Of a stretch of 64,000 nt of DNA, positions 44,473-53,937 are shown piece after piece (position 1 is the first letter of the stretch; each line of letters opens with the position of its first letter). The notes beneath the pieces were generated by a model that made no database searches, was not told the DNA's origin, and worked only from the letters and a program-made list of their open reading frames with translations. The stretch lies in the NCBI RefSeq assembly GCF_905220705.1, contig NZ_CAJNAT010000018.1:93323-157322 (forward strand). The letters are read 5' to 3'. This stretch comes from Paraburkholderia domus. Lineage in GTDB: Bacteria > Pseudomonadota > Gammaproteobacteria > Burkholderiales > Burkholderiaceae. The translations under genes and the position numbers were made by a program.

Positions 44473-46848
44473 TCACCGCCTGAACCGTCCACCCCCACCG
44501 CCGAAGTGCCGCTGCGGTTGAAACTGTCCACTGGCCCGCGCATTCCCAAGATCATGTCCCTGCCTGAGCGAGTCGAGCCGCTGGGTCTGGCTGGCGTTCG
44601 GCTGAACCGGCTGCCAGCCGTCCGCGCTATGCTGCTCCCAGCCGCCGCCCTGATCGTGCCGGTAAACATTCCCATCGCTGCCTGCATAGACATTGCCGTT
44701 ATTCCACGCGACGGCCTTGCCGGTGTCCTTGTTGCCCACGATACCTTTCGTGCCCGCCTGGTGATCGCCTGAATACGCATTGCCGGTCACGCCCGCTTCA
44801 GCCGCGCCGTAGCGTCCCGTCTGCGCGTTGTAGCCGGCGCGCTGCCTGCCCGCCGCATAATCGCCGGTGCCTTCGTTGCCCACCACACCGCCGCGCGCCG
44901 CCCCGCTGCGTCCCGTCGACGGATTGCTGAACGAGCCTTGCCGCCCGGCTGCGAAGTTACCGTTGTAGGCGTTCTCGACCGCACCACGGCTCGCCTGGAA
45001 GTGACCGCCGGTGTACGGATTGAAACCGGATGCCGCCGTTCCCGCCCAGCTATTGCCTGTCCAGCCGTTCCAGCCGCTCGCGTGGGTCACGGTGCCCTGC
45101 CCCCAGCGACCGTAGATGTTGGCCTGGTTAACGTTCGCGTATTGCCAGCTCCACGGGCCACCGCCCCAATACGGCCCCCAGTACGGCGACGGTGCGCCCC
45201 ACGTTGCACCGATCGCAAAGCCGAAAGCGAAGCCCACCGTGGTGCCGAGGGCGAAGCCCGCGCCGTAGCCGTAGGTAGCCGGGTAGCCGTAGTAGACGTC
45301 GCCGACATACGGCGCGTACACGTAGCCGGTGCCGTACACCACGGTGCCGTCCGCATTGACGACCACGCCCATGTACCCCGGTGTATAGCCGACCACCACC
45401 GTATCCGGCGTCGCCGAATAGACGTGAACGTACGTCACGTAGTGCACGGGCGAAGCCGCCGGAATCGCGTAGATCGAAGCCGGTACGGTATCGGCGACTA
45501 GCCACGGGCCACTCGCCGCGCTCGCGGTAAACCAGATCCCGTTGGCGACCGCAAAGAATTGCGAAGGCGCGGTCTGGATCACCGGCGTCGCCGTGTTCAC
45601 CGCGTATGACAGTGACGTGCCCGCGATACCGACGAACTTCGGCGAACCGTCATAGACGACCTTCAACGTGGTGGTCTTGCGCGACACAGTTGCTGTCTGC
45701 GGGATGGTCGCGGCAATCGCGGCCTCTTTCGCCTGCGGTGTGCCGGGCACGGAGACGAGTGCATTCGCGTGCGGGTCGTCGGCGGCGATCTTTGCAAAAT
45801 CGCCGGGCAGGCTCTTGCCGTCGACGAAAGTCCACGGCCCGTTCAGCGTTGCCGCGCTGAACCAGCGGCCCGACAGCAGCAGGTAGTAATGGTTGTCGCG
45901 CGGCTCGACGAAGAGCGCGTGGTCTGCGTTGGTCACGCTGAGCAGGTTCACGCCCTTCACCGGCTGCAGCGCCGGCTTGCCGTTCGTCACCACCAGCTCG
46001 GCCGGCTGCGCCGCGACCACCACGTCGGGTGCCTGTGCGGGCTTCTTGCCGTCGGCGGGAAGCATCGGGTCGGACTTCAGATTGGTCTGCGCGTTTTTCG
46101 CCGCGGCGACCAGCTCGTGTGGCGGCGCCGTGTTCAGATGCCATGGGCCGTCGAGCGATTTCGCCTCGTACCAGTAGCCCGCGACGTTCAGATGCAGCAC
46201 GCCGCTCGCGTCCTTGAGCAGCATCGCTCGCGTGTTGATCAGGCGTTGATAGTGCGTGTCGCCGAGCGCGCGCCAGTTTGCGTCGCCGTCGACCAGTACG
46301 AGCAACGTGGGGCGTTCGGCAAAGATGATGTTGGGCACGTTGTTCTGTACCGCAATGCCGGGTTCGCCGCCTTCGTGGGTGCTGGCATAACTGGCCTGCA
46401 ATTGTTCGAGCGAGGTCGTCAGGCCATCTTTCGGGATGCGCGCCTGCAAGGCGGTTTTGACGCCTGCGGCAGCGGACGGCGTAGCCGGCATGTCGACCTG
46501 GCCGAACACGATGTCGAGCAGTTGTACGATCGAACGGGTCTTGTCGACTTCAGCACGCGCCGTGAAATGCGCGACGCCATAGTTGGGCGTCGCGTCCTTT
46601 GCCCCGACGGCGAAAGCCGCGCGCCCTTCGATCCGGTTGCCTTGCCACACTTCCACCTGCGGCTGATACAGCTCGATGCGCTGCTGTGCGCTATCGAAGT
46701 CGCGCGGCCAGACCGTCGGAAGGGGCTGCAATGCGGGCTGCACCGCGGCAGCGGCGAGCGCCTGCCCAGGCGTAGCGAGTGTCACTGCAAGCGACGTACA
46801 GACGCCGGCGAGCACCAGCAAGGATCGCTTTATCGTTGTTTTCAGCAT
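44473..46848 (-). CDS. Large exported protein with three W...GPW repeats
   Basis: The 791-residue product has a signal peptide ending at QALAAAA. Three modules share the pattern GxW[YF]xAxxxxGPW: GYWYEAKSLDGPW, GRWFSAATLNGPW and GIWFTASAASGPW. The C-terminal third is rich in Gly, Tyr, Trp and Asn with repeats such as YWGPYWGGGPW and ends FGGGGGRFRR. In Burkholderia such proteins are often labelled carbohydrate-binding family V/XII, but no enzyme domain is visible. The ATG at 46848 with GGAG upstream is preferred over starts at 46860 or 46947. Confidence 0.75.
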   Translation of the reverse strand: MLKTTIKRSLLVLAGVCTSLAVTLATPGQALAAAAVQPALQPLPTVWPRDFDSAQQRIELYQPQVEVWQGNRIEGRAAFAVGAKDATPNYGVAHFTARAEVDKTRSIVQLLDIVFGQVDMPATPSAAAGVKTALQARIPKDGLTTSLEQLQASYASTHEGGEPGIAVQNNVPNIIFAERPTLLVLVDGDANWRALGDTHYQRLINTRAMLLKDASGVLHLNVAGYWYEAKSLDGPWHLNTAPPHELVAAAKNAQTNLKSDPMLPADGKKPAQAPDVVVAAQPAELVVTNGKPALQPVKGVNLLSVTNADHALFVEPRDNHYYLLLSGRWFSAATLNGPWTFVDGKSLPGDFAKIAADDPHANALVSVPGTPQAKEAAIAATIPQTATVSRKTTTLKVVYDGSPKFVGIAGTSLSYAVNTATPVIQTAPSQFFAVANGIWFTASAASGPWLVADTVPASIYAIPAASPVHYVTYVHVYSATPDTVVVGYTPGYMGVVVNADGTVVYGTGYVYAPYVGDVYYGYPATYGYGAGFALGTTVGFAFGFAIGATWGAPSPYWGPYWGGGPWSWQYANVNQANIYGRWGQGTVTHASGWNGWTGNSWAGTAASGFNPYTGGHFQASRGAVENAYNGNFAAGRQGSFSNPSTGRSGAARGGVVGNEGTGDYAAGRQRAGYNAQTGRYGAAEAGVTGNAYSGDHQAGTKGIVGNKDTGKAVAWNNGNVYAGSDGNVYRHDQGGGWEQHSADGWQPVQPNASQTQRLDSLRQGHDLGNARASGQFQPQRHFGGGGGRFRR

Positions 46849-47016
46849 GCATCGCTCCATGAGCATTGACGGCGGGATAGACCGGTCATCGGACGCAGCG
46901 GGCCCGGTCGACAGGTCGATCGAGCCCGCTGATCGGCAAGGATGCAAATTCGCTCTTGCTCGCCGTCAGCGTGACCTCCAATATCAAGCAATCCCATCCA
47001 GCTCCGAGCTAACGCA

Positions 47017-47745
47017 TCAAGTCTTCGTCGCGACCATCGCCTCGACGGACTGGTTTTTTGCACGCAGCAACTCGGCCAGGATTTCCATTGACCGCCCCTC
47101 GTCTGCCGTCAGGTCAACAAGGAACCGGTCGTTATTTCTTTGCATCCACGGCATCGGCATGTCCCACCATGCAAGCTCAAGAAGTTTCTCGCGGATACGC
47201 TCGGAGAAACGGAACCGAACAAGGCGTGCAGGGCTACCCACATAGATGCCGTAGGGTTCGCTTTTAAAGTTCGGCGGCACCACCGTTCTTGCACCGATAA
47301 CGCATCCATTTTCGATGGTGGAACCGCCAAGAAACATCGCTTCGTCGCCGATCCACACGTCGTTGCGGATTACCGTGTCGCTGTACTGAGGCGGCGGTAC
47401 GTTGTTCAGCCCGCTTCCGTAAACGCTGAGCATCGACGTTGAAATCGTCCGCATGTCGTGCTGCCCATTCAGCAGAAACTTCAGCCTCAAGCCACCCGCG
47501 ACATATTTTCCGACTACCAGCTTCTGCAATCCGGCATCGTATTTGGCGATCGAACCGACACCGATCCCTGAACACTTGCCAATCGAGAAGGTCCCAACCT
47601 TCGCTTCTTCATCCAGCCAGTCGCGAAAGAAGTTATTGGGGATCGTCGAGATCGACCCATCCCGATACCCCAGCACGATGAAAGCTTTCGAGAAGGGGTG
47701 TTGGGGCTGAACTCCGATAAAGTCGTCTGATGTGGTTACGTTCAT
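47017..47745 (-). CDS. Left-handed beta-helix acetyltransferase (CatB/XAT-like)
   Basis: The 242-residue product has hexapeptide-repeat features: VGTFSIGKCSGIGVGSIAKY, VIRNDVWIGDEAMFLGGSTI and GCVIGARTVVPPNFKSEPYG. GIYVGSPARLVRFRF is the usual C-terminal ending of xenobiotic/CatB-type acyltransferases. LLNGQHDMRTIST may supply the catalytic His. The substrate is unknown. The ATG at 47745 is preferred; a longer frame adds 27 Arg-rich residues. It is separate from the DUF1254 operon upstream. Confidence 0.85.
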   Translation of the reverse strand: MNVTTSDDFIGVQPQHPFSKAFIVLGYRDGSISTIPNNFFRDWLDEEAKVGTFSIGKCSGIGVGSIAKYDAGLQKLVVGKYVAGGLRLKFLLNGQHDMRTISTSMLSVYGSGLNNVPPPQYSDTVIRNDVWIGDEAMFLGGSTIENGCVIGARTVVPPNFKSEPYGIYVGSPARLVRFRFSERIREKLLELAWWDMPMPWMQRNNDRFLVDLTADEGRSMEILAELLRAKNQSVEAMVATKT

Positions 47746-47912
47746 GGTGGTCCGCAAAAAGTGGTTCGCATCGCGTCGCCGGCCACGCCTCAACATCGAG
47801 GTCGCAAATGGCGACGATGGTCCCAATCAGCATATCGGCGGGCGCGATAGCGCACTTCGTCGAATAGCGGAGCATTTCACGACCACTTCGATGCATAACC
47901 ACGTTTCACGGC

Positions 47913-49103
47913 TCATCGCCAGGCGCTCCCCACCTGCACGTAAAAAGCGTTCTGCCCCGGCCCGTGCGCGACGTCGATCCCCATCGTCACGCCGAGCTTG
48001 CGGGCAACCAGGTAACGAAAACCCGTGCCGAAACCAAAGGCGGTGGGCGCATCCGAAAACGAATGCAGGTGCCCATAGGCTTTGCCGGCCCCGCCGAAGC
48101 CGAGCACCGACCAGCGCGGCGTGGCGTTCCAGCGGATTTCGGCTTCCGCGGTGAGCTGGTTGCTGTCCTGGAACTTCGCATCGGACACCCCGCGCAGCGA
48201 CACATACGGCTGCGCGAAAAACGGAATGTTTCCTTGTGAGAAACCGGTGTCGGCGCGCAGGCCGAGCACCCAGCTCTTCGACAGCGGGATCCACTGATAG
48301 CCGCGTGCCGTCTGCTCCTGAAAGTTGGTGGAACTGCCGAGGCCGCCGCGCGCGAGGTCCGCTTCGAGCTCCGCATAGGTGCCGCTCGACGGATAGAACA
48401 TGTTGTCGCGCGTGTCGTAGTCGACCACCACACCGCCCTTGGCGACGCGCTGGTCTCGTTCGAACTGACGGATCCCCGCCGGAATGGTCGAATCGAAGCG
48501 CGTGCTTGCGTCGAAGAAGGTATAGCGCGGGCCGACGTACCAGTGGCTGTTGCCAATCCGGAACAGCACCTGCTGCACCACCGCGATACCGTCGAGCTGG
48601 TAGGCGCGCGGCTGGTTCTGGATGCCGTAGTAGTTCAGATGCAACCCGACCTTGCCGATCACGCCGAGATAGCGGATGTGGTCGTCGTCCCATGTGTGGA
48701 AGTGCATCAGCCCTGCGCCCCAGCTATGCGTGCCAGTCGCAAAGCCGCCCAGGCCAGTGATGTTCGGCGGGGCTTTCGAATCGTCCGGCGCGTCGGCGCT
48801 TTTCTTCGGCAGCGAGAAATAAAGCAGGCCGAGGCCCAGGCCGTAGCCGACCGCCGGCTCGGTGATCAGCGTCGGCACGGGCAAGACGCCGCGATGCGTC
48901 AGCAGCAGATTGCTCAGGTCGAATGCACCGTCTTCGGAATCGGTGAATTTCGACTCCGCGTGGCCGTGGACCGACATGAGCAACAGCGCGGCGGCCACCG
49001 CCGAAGCACTCAGCACACGGCTGCAGGGAGAATCGACATCGATGGGCGGAACGGCGTCGACGGAAAACGGCACACGCAAGAAGCAACGGATCACCAGATG
49101 CAT
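47913..49103 (-). CDS. BamA/Omp85-like outer-membrane barrel without POTRA
   Basis: The 396-residue product has a hydrophobic signal segment (VLSASAVAAALLLMSVHGHA, about residues 30-50) and then beta-barrel strands. These include VGYGLGLGLLYFSL, GVVVDYDTRDNMFYPSSGTY, which resembles the surface-antigen D15 domain, and QPYVSLRGVSDAKFQDSNQL near the conserved barrel region. No POTRA domains precede it, which is unusual for Omp85 proteins. It is the last gene of a five-gene operon and starts 6 bases after the preceding stop. The N-terminus is uncertain. Confidence 0.8.
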   Translation of the reverse strand: MHLVIRCFLRVPFSVDAVPPIDVDSPCSRVLSASAVAAALLLMSVHGHAESKFTDSEDGAFDLSNLLLTHRGVLPVPTLITEPAVGYGLGLGLLYFSLPKKSADAPDDSKAPPNITGLGGFATGTHSWGAGLMHFHTWDDDHIRYLGVIGKVGLHLNYYGIQNQPRAYQLDGIAVVQQVLFRIGNSHWYVGPRYTFFDASTRFDSTIPAGIRQFERDQRVAKGGVVVDYDTRDNMFYPSSGTYAELEADLARGGLGSSTNFQEQTARGYQWIPLSKSWVLGLRADTGFSQGNIPFFAQPYVSLRGVSDAKFQDSNQLTAEAEIRWNATPRWSVLGFGGAGKAYGHLHSFSDAPTAFGFGTGFRYLVARKLGVTMGIDVAHGPGQNAFYVQVGSAWR

Positions 49104-49109
49104 GCTCCG

Positions 49110-50084
49110 TTACTGGAAGGTGGCATTCACCGACAGTTCCACCGCGTTCCCCTTCGGCCGGTTGCTGACGTTGAACTCGTTGACCCACCGCAGCGATGCC
49201 GACACCGGCGTCTTCTGAACCTTGCCCGCCCACGTGACCATCGGCCCGATACCTACCGAATGCCCCTGATTGCCGCCGGTGACATCGGCAATTCCGCCAC
49301 TGTCGTGACCAAGCTGCTGAATATAGCCGCCCACCACGCCGACACCCCAGCCGCCGCTGAAGCGTTTGAGCGCCAGCAGATCGAGCACGCTGACCGGCGC
49401 GTTGTGATATTGCGTGTCTTTATTCGGCGTGTAGAAGCCCACGCCGTAGTTCAACGACAGCTCGATCTCTTCTTTCGGGAACAGCTTCGTGTAGGAGACC
49501 GTCGGCGTGAAGGTCCACGTATTCTGGCCGGCGTTGGCCAGCCGGCTCGTGCTGTAAGCACCGGTCGGCGCATAAATCTGCACACTGAATGCGATGTGGT
49601 CGGTCTTGGTCAGGTGATAGCCGGCCACCACCGGTGTGAAGAAGAGGTCGGCGAACTGGGTGCCGTGGTCGTTCGGCAACCGGCCGTGAAACGACGAAAT
49701 GTCGGTGTACTGAAGCGGCACCCCGAACGAGGACGCAAAGTTCCAGCCGCCCAAGGTAATACCCCACGTCTTGACCGCGTTGACGATGGTGTAGACAGCC
49801 GTGACATCGACGCCCGACGTGATCTGACCGGCGATCGGAATCGTCTTGCTCGCACCGAGCGAGCCTTCGTAGTAGATCGTGGTGGCCGAGACGATCCAGT
49901 CGTCCGTAGGCGGCACGACACCCGCGTACGGTGTGACCTGCATGCCGGTGATCGGCCTGCCGATGCCACCTTCGGTCGCCCACCCTTGTTGGGACAGGCA
50001 CAAGCCGACGGAGGTAAGAAGCGCACCTCTGCACAACCGGCTAGCGAGTGGCCGACTATTGAACAAACGGTTTGGGCGACTCAT
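49110..50084 (-). CDS. Outer-membrane barrel of the MetA-pathway phenol-degradation transporter family
   Basis: The 324-residue product has a signal peptide ending LSQQGWATEG and a beta-barrel pattern: TPYAGVVPPTDDWIVSATTI, DLFFTPVVAGYHLTKTDHIA and LNYGVGFYTPNKDTQYHNA. This fits the PF13557 family (Phenol_MetA_deg, SphA-like), often called transporter. Substrate is unknown. GAGGA lies seven bases upstream of the ATG. It is the fourth gene of the operon and is paralogous to the first, with clear divergence. Confidence 0.82.
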   Translation of the reverse strand: MSRPNRLFNSRPLASRLCRGALLTSVGLCLSQQGWATEGGIGRPITGMQVTPYAGVVPPTDDWIVSATTIYYEGSLGASKTIPIAGQITSGVDVTAVYTIVNAVKTWGITLGGWNFASSFGVPLQYTDISSFHGRLPNDHGTQFADLFFTPVVAGYHLTKTDHIAFSVQIYAPTGAYSTSRLANAGQNTWTFTPTVSYTKLFPKEEIELSLNYGVGFYTPNKDTQYHNAPVSVLDLLALKRFSGGWGVGVVGGYIQQLGHDSGGIADVTGGNQGHSVGIGPMVTWAGKVQKTPVSASLRWVNEFNVSNRPKGNAVELSVNATFQ

Positions 50085-50183
50085 GGCGTCCTCGGATAGG
50101 AAGTGCCGCGCGATTGGACGCGGCGGAACAAGGGGTGAACGAACCGCAGCAGCATGCGGTCCGCGTATTCAACAGTGAGTGCC

Positions 50184-51674
50184 TCACGGTTCGCGCTTGA
50201 CGGGCGGCGGCGTCCAGCTGCCGTCGAGCGCCGCCTGCTGCGGCCAATAAGCGCGGACGTACAGCGAAAACGCTTCGTTCGCCGGCGCCGGCAGCCAGTT
50301 GGAGACCTTGTCGTCACCGGGGCTGGTGCTCTGCACGTAGAGCGTCAGCGAGCCGTCTGCATTGAACTTCAGGTCCTTGTTCTTGGTGCCGAGCGAGTAT
50401 CGCTTCTGCGCATTCGGCGAAAAGAAGTGGTGGGAGTTGTACAGCGTGAGTGACCAGAAGCCTTTGACCGGCGGCAAATTATCTTTGGCAAACGTCACCG
50501 TGTAGTGCGCGTTGCCATCGAGACGCTGACCGGATGCGTCGGCATCGGCATAGAAATACTTGGTTTCGTTAGGCTTGTTGACGAAGATGTTCGACTTCGC
50601 CACCGCCGTGCGCGTGTAGTAGTCCGTGCCGAATGCCGCGCCGTTGCTGATGGTGTTCCAGTTGGCGGGCAACTGCTTGCCGAAGGTGTTGAAGTTGAAC
50701 AGCGGCGTGACCAGATTCGTCTCAGTCTTGGTCGCTTCGTCGATGATCGCTGCCTTGATTGCCGGATCTTTCTGCGCCGCCGCGATCAGCGCGCGCGCCT
50801 GCGCGTAGAGCGCTTCTTCGCCGCGTTGCGGCGGCGTCTCGTCGAGCACCGCGGGCAGCATGTCCCAGAAACGATTCGGATCGACCCATTTAATCTCTTC
50901 CGCACTCGCGCCGACGGAACTGTCGCCGGACTTGCCAAAGCTCGGCAGCTTCGACCAGTCGGTCTCCTTGACCTTGCCGTCGTACTCCGCGAGCGGGTAC
51001 AGGCCGACCTTCGAAATCACCGACTGCACGGCCTCGCGATCTTCAGGCGTGTCGTCCATGAAAACACGCGGAATGAAGCTGCCGACTCCGGTCGGCGAGC
51101 GGAACACCTGGCGGATGCCCTTCGGCACCTGACCGTGCCAGTCAGGACCCGCTAACAGATAGAAGCCCGGACGCGTGCCGTACATCTTGCCGAGACTCGC
51201 GAACCCGTCGGTACGCAAATCGACGGCCTGATAGACCCAGAAACGTTTGCCGAAATCCGGTACCTGCACAACCACCGGCGTCTGGTTCAGATCTAGGATC
51301 GAGGAGCCGTAGACCACGTCCTGGTTCGGGCACGCGACAAATCGCTCCTGCGGCTCGATATAGTCGCGCAGCATCGACAGATGATTGGGCGGTGCGACCG
51401 GCACGACGCCGCCGTTCAGACCCGGCTGCGGCATCTGCTTCATCGCCAGCAGGCGGCCGTAGACGTTCACCATCGGCCACGCCCAGAAGTAAGTCTGGCG
51501 CGCCACAAGGCGCGCGTATTCTTCAGAGATCGCGTAGCCCGCCACTGGGCCCGGCACGGATGCCGTGGTGGCGGTCGTATGGGCCGGCTGATCCTGCTGC
51601 GTCTTCGCCAGAATGGGGGCGGCGACCGACGCCAGCACGGCAGCCGTGACCCATGTCGCTGTTTTCTTGTTCAT
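50184..51674 (-). CDS. DUF1254/DUF1214 exported protein A
   Basis: The 496-residue product has a signal peptide (ASVAAPILAKT) and the paired DUF1254 (N-terminal, about 60-200) and DUF1214 (C-terminal, about 370-490) domains. Visible family stretches are VVYGSSILDLNQTPVVVQVP, VKGFWSLTLYNSHHF and DGSLTLYVQSTSPG, ending with NWLPAPANEAFSLYVRAYWP. The biochemical role of the family is not established. It is the third gene of the operon; the ATG at 51674 has GAGGA upstream. The paralog directly upstream differs enough to suggest an old duplication. Confidence 0.88.
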   Translation of the reverse strand: MNKKTATWVTAAVLASVAAPILAKTQQDQPAHTTATTASVPGPVAGYAISEEYARLVARQTYFWAWPMVNVYGRLLAMKQMPQPGLNGGVVPVAPPNHLSMLRDYIEPQERFVACPNQDVVYGSSILDLNQTPVVVQVPDFGKRFWVYQAVDLRTDGFASLGKMYGTRPGFYLLAGPDWHGQVPKGIRQVFRSPTGVGSFIPRVFMDDTPEDREAVQSVISKVGLYPLAEYDGKVKETDWSKLPSFGKSGDSSVGASAEEIKWVDPNRFWDMLPAVLDETPPQRGEEALYAQARALIAAAQKDPAIKAAIIDEATKTETNLVTPLFNFNTFGKQLPANWNTISNGAAFGTDYYTRTAVAKSNIFVNKPNETKYFYADADASGQRLDGNAHYTVTFAKDNLPPVKGFWSLTLYNSHHFFSPNAQKRYSLGTKNKDLKFNADGSLTLYVQSTSPGDDKVSNWLPAPANEAFSLYVRAYWPQQAALDGSWTPPPVKREP

Positions 51675-51702
51675 AGTGTCCTCAGATTCGTCCATGCGCG
51701 GC

Positions 51703-53118
51703 TTAGCGCTTTTGTGGTTCGGGGAATTTCCAGCTACCGTCGAGCACCGCTTGGTCAGGGCCGTAGATACGGGTGATCAGGTCGTATGCGCCCGCAGGAG
51801 CCGGCAGCCAGTTCGAAGTCTTCTCCGCACCCGGCGACGTGTTCTGCACGTAAATATCCAGCGAGCCGTCCGCGCCGTACTTCAGCCCCTTGGTCCGGTC
51901 GCCGATCGAGTAACGGTTGATCGGATTGGCGACCAGATGACGCGCAGGCAGGTCATACAGCGTCATCGACCAGAAGAACTTCGCGGGCGGCAGGTCCTTT
52001 TTGTCGAAGTGCAGGACGTAGGGCTGAGTGCCGACCAGTTGCTCGTGCTCGCCGTTCACATGGGTGCCGACATACACCGCTTCTTCCTTGGTATTGCCGT
52101 AAATGCCCATCGCAGCCGCCACGGCGCGCTTCACATAGTCATCCTTCATTTGCTCGCGCGTGCCGAACAGATCGAACGAACCGGTGGTGTGCTTTTCGGC
52201 ATCGGCGAGCGCCGCTTTGCCGTCGGCCACGCCGGCTCCGAGCGCCGCCCGTGTTTCGGGCGGCAACGCTGCAGGATCAAACGACGCGCCGGGCGCAATG
52301 CCGATCTTGCCGAAGCGCTGCATCAGTTCTGCCTCCGACGGTGCGGGCGGTTGGGTAAATTGCAGCAGGAAGTTCAGGTACGCGATGAAATCGACTGAAG
52401 TCGCTTTCGCTTCGTCCCACTTCGGAAAGTTAATTTTCGGAGAGGGCGGCGGTGCGCCCGTATGCTCGAAGGTGGACAGCGGCGTGAGTTTGTATTGCTT
52501 CTGGATCGCCTGAACGTTTTTTACGTCGCTCGAACCGTTCAGCACCGTGCGACCGAGCACGAGGATCAGGTCGCTCTCCGAGCGGATTACCTTGTCGATG
52601 CCCTTTGGCGTCTCGCCATGCCAGTTCGGGCCAGCGAACAGATAGCGGCCCGCCTCGCTGCCGGTCGCGCGCGAACCGATATAGGCGAAGTTGTACGTGT
52701 ACATGTCGACGCACTGGAACGAGTAGTAGCGATCCTTCGGTACCGCCGGCACGCTCAATATCAACGGCTCGCGTCGCAGATCGAGCCACGCCCACGAATA
52801 CGGCGTGTCGTTGTTCGGCGTGACGATTTCCTTGTTGTCCGGACCGTACGGCTGCGAGTAGTGACGGAACTTGTCGAAGCCGCCAACGTAGGCTTTCGAG
52901 CCTGGGTCGACGGCCTGCTGGTAGAGCGTCTTGTAGTTGAACAGCATCGGATACGCGTACAGATACGCATCCTTGGCGATCGCGCGCGCTTCCTCCGGTG
53001 AGACCGTGACAGTCGCGGATGAAGCGGCAGCCTGGGCGGCGGCTTGCGTAGCCGGCAACATTGTCAACGACAGGCCGGCGACGACTGCACCGATTTGCAG
53101 GCGTTCAAGAAATGTCAT
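51703..53118 (-). CDS. DUF1254/DUF1214 exported protein B
   Basis: The 471-residue product has a signal peptide (LSLTMLPATQAAAQAA) and both domains: DUF1254 near 45-180 (KDAYLYAYPMLFNYKTLYQQ, YSWAWLDLRREPLILSVPAV) and DUF1214 near 350-465 (PPAKFFWSMTLYDLPARHLV, NWLPAPAGAYDLITRIYGPD). It is the second gene of the operon, 24 bases after the first barrel gene and 28 bases before protein A. The function is unknown; periplasmic location is inferred from the signal peptide. Confidence 0.88.
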   Translation of the reverse strand: MTFLERLQIGAVVAGLSLTMLPATQAAAQAAASSATVTVSPEEARAIAKDAYLYAYPMLFNYKTLYQQAVDPGSKAYVGGFDKFRHYSQPYGPDNKEIVTPNNDTPYSWAWLDLRREPLILSVPAVPKDRYYSFQCVDMYTYNFAYIGSRATGSEAGRYLFAGPNWHGETPKGIDKVIRSESDLILVLGRTVLNGSSDVKNVQAIQKQYKLTPLSTFEHTGAPPPSPKINFPKWDEAKATSVDFIAYLNFLLQFTQPPAPSEAELMQRFGKIGIAPGASFDPAALPPETRAALGAGVADGKAALADAEKHTTGSFDLFGTREQMKDDYVKRAVAAAMGIYGNTKEEAVYVGTHVNGEHEQLVGTQPYVLHFDKKDLPPAKFFWSMTLYDLPARHLVANPINRYSIGDRTKGLKYGADGSLDIYVQNTSPGAEKTSNWLPAPAGAYDLITRIYGPDQAVLDGSWKFPEPQKR

Positions 53119-53142
53119 GTTCGCTTTCCCTCAGTTTCCGGT

Positions 53143-53937
53143 CTATTTGCCGAACGTCATGTTCAGGCCGGCGAAGATCGTGAACTTCGGCACACCTGCG
53201 CCGGAATGGGCGACTGAGTACTGCGGCTCGATAAACGCGTTATAGATGGTCGAGCCACCCTTCCACGCCTTGCCGGCGCCAAGGCCGACCGGAATGTAGT
53301 AGCTGCCGTGCTGCAGGTCGAAAGTCCAGGTGCCGGTCGAGCGGATATACCAGCCGCCCGGCAGGTTGAAAATGCCGAACGGCTGCGCAGTGAGCGACTG
53401 CGTGGTCGGCCGGCTGCTTTGCCCTGCAAACGAGTGCTGCCATTGCACCAGCGCGCCGAGGAGTCGCGCTTTCGTCGCGCTGACGGCGACAGCGGCAAGA
53501 CCCGCCTGCCACTTGCCGGTTCCGAGGCTTGGGTCGGTGGCTGTCGGCATGGTCACGAGCGGACCGACACCAATCTGCATATCGCCTTGCGAGAGCAGGA
53601 AGATGTCGAACAGATTCAGGTCGCCGAGGCCGGTGTTGTAACCACCGCTCGGGTCAGGCCGGGTGCTGACCGGCACGGTGCCGCGGAAGATTTGCGGCAC
53701 GCCGATCAGGCTGTTCGGGCCGATCGGCACGGTGGGGCGCAAGAGCAGATCGTTGGTGTGCGCGCTCGCACCGAACACGCTTGGCGTGTAGTAATTCTGG
53801 ATGTTGAATGAGGCAGCCAGATTGAGCGGGTTATTACTCTTATTGGCTTCATCGGCCGAAACCTGCGCGAACGCAGGCGACAACACCACCGAGGCGGCGT
53901 ATAACGCTGCCGACCAACCCACACATTTACAACCCAT
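53143..53937 (-). CDS. Outer-membrane barrel, MetA-pathway transporter family
   Basis: The 264-residue product has a signal peptide ending LSPAFAQVS and barrel-like repeats: LNLAASFNIQNYYTPSVFGA, DLNLFDIFLLSQGDMQIGVG and PQYSVAHSGAGVPKFTIFAG. It ends with the aromatic-ending motif NMTFGK rather than a canonical terminal Phe. It is the first gene of the five-gene operon, with a GAGG ribosome site. It is similar in type to the 49110 gene. Confidence 0.8.
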   Translation of the reverse strand: MGCKCVGWSAALYAASVVLSPAFAQVSADEANKSNNPLNLAASFNIQNYYTPSVFGASAHTNDLLLRPTVPIGPNSLIGVPQIFRGTVPVSTRPDPSGGYNTGLGDLNLFDIFLLSQGDMQIGVGPLVTMPTATDPSLGTGKWQAGLAAVAVSATKARLLGALVQWQHSFAGQSSRPTTQSLTAQPFGIFNLPGGWYIRSTGTWTFDLQHGSYYIPVGLGAGKAWKGGSTIYNAFIEPQYSVAHSGAGVPKFTIFAGLNMTFGK

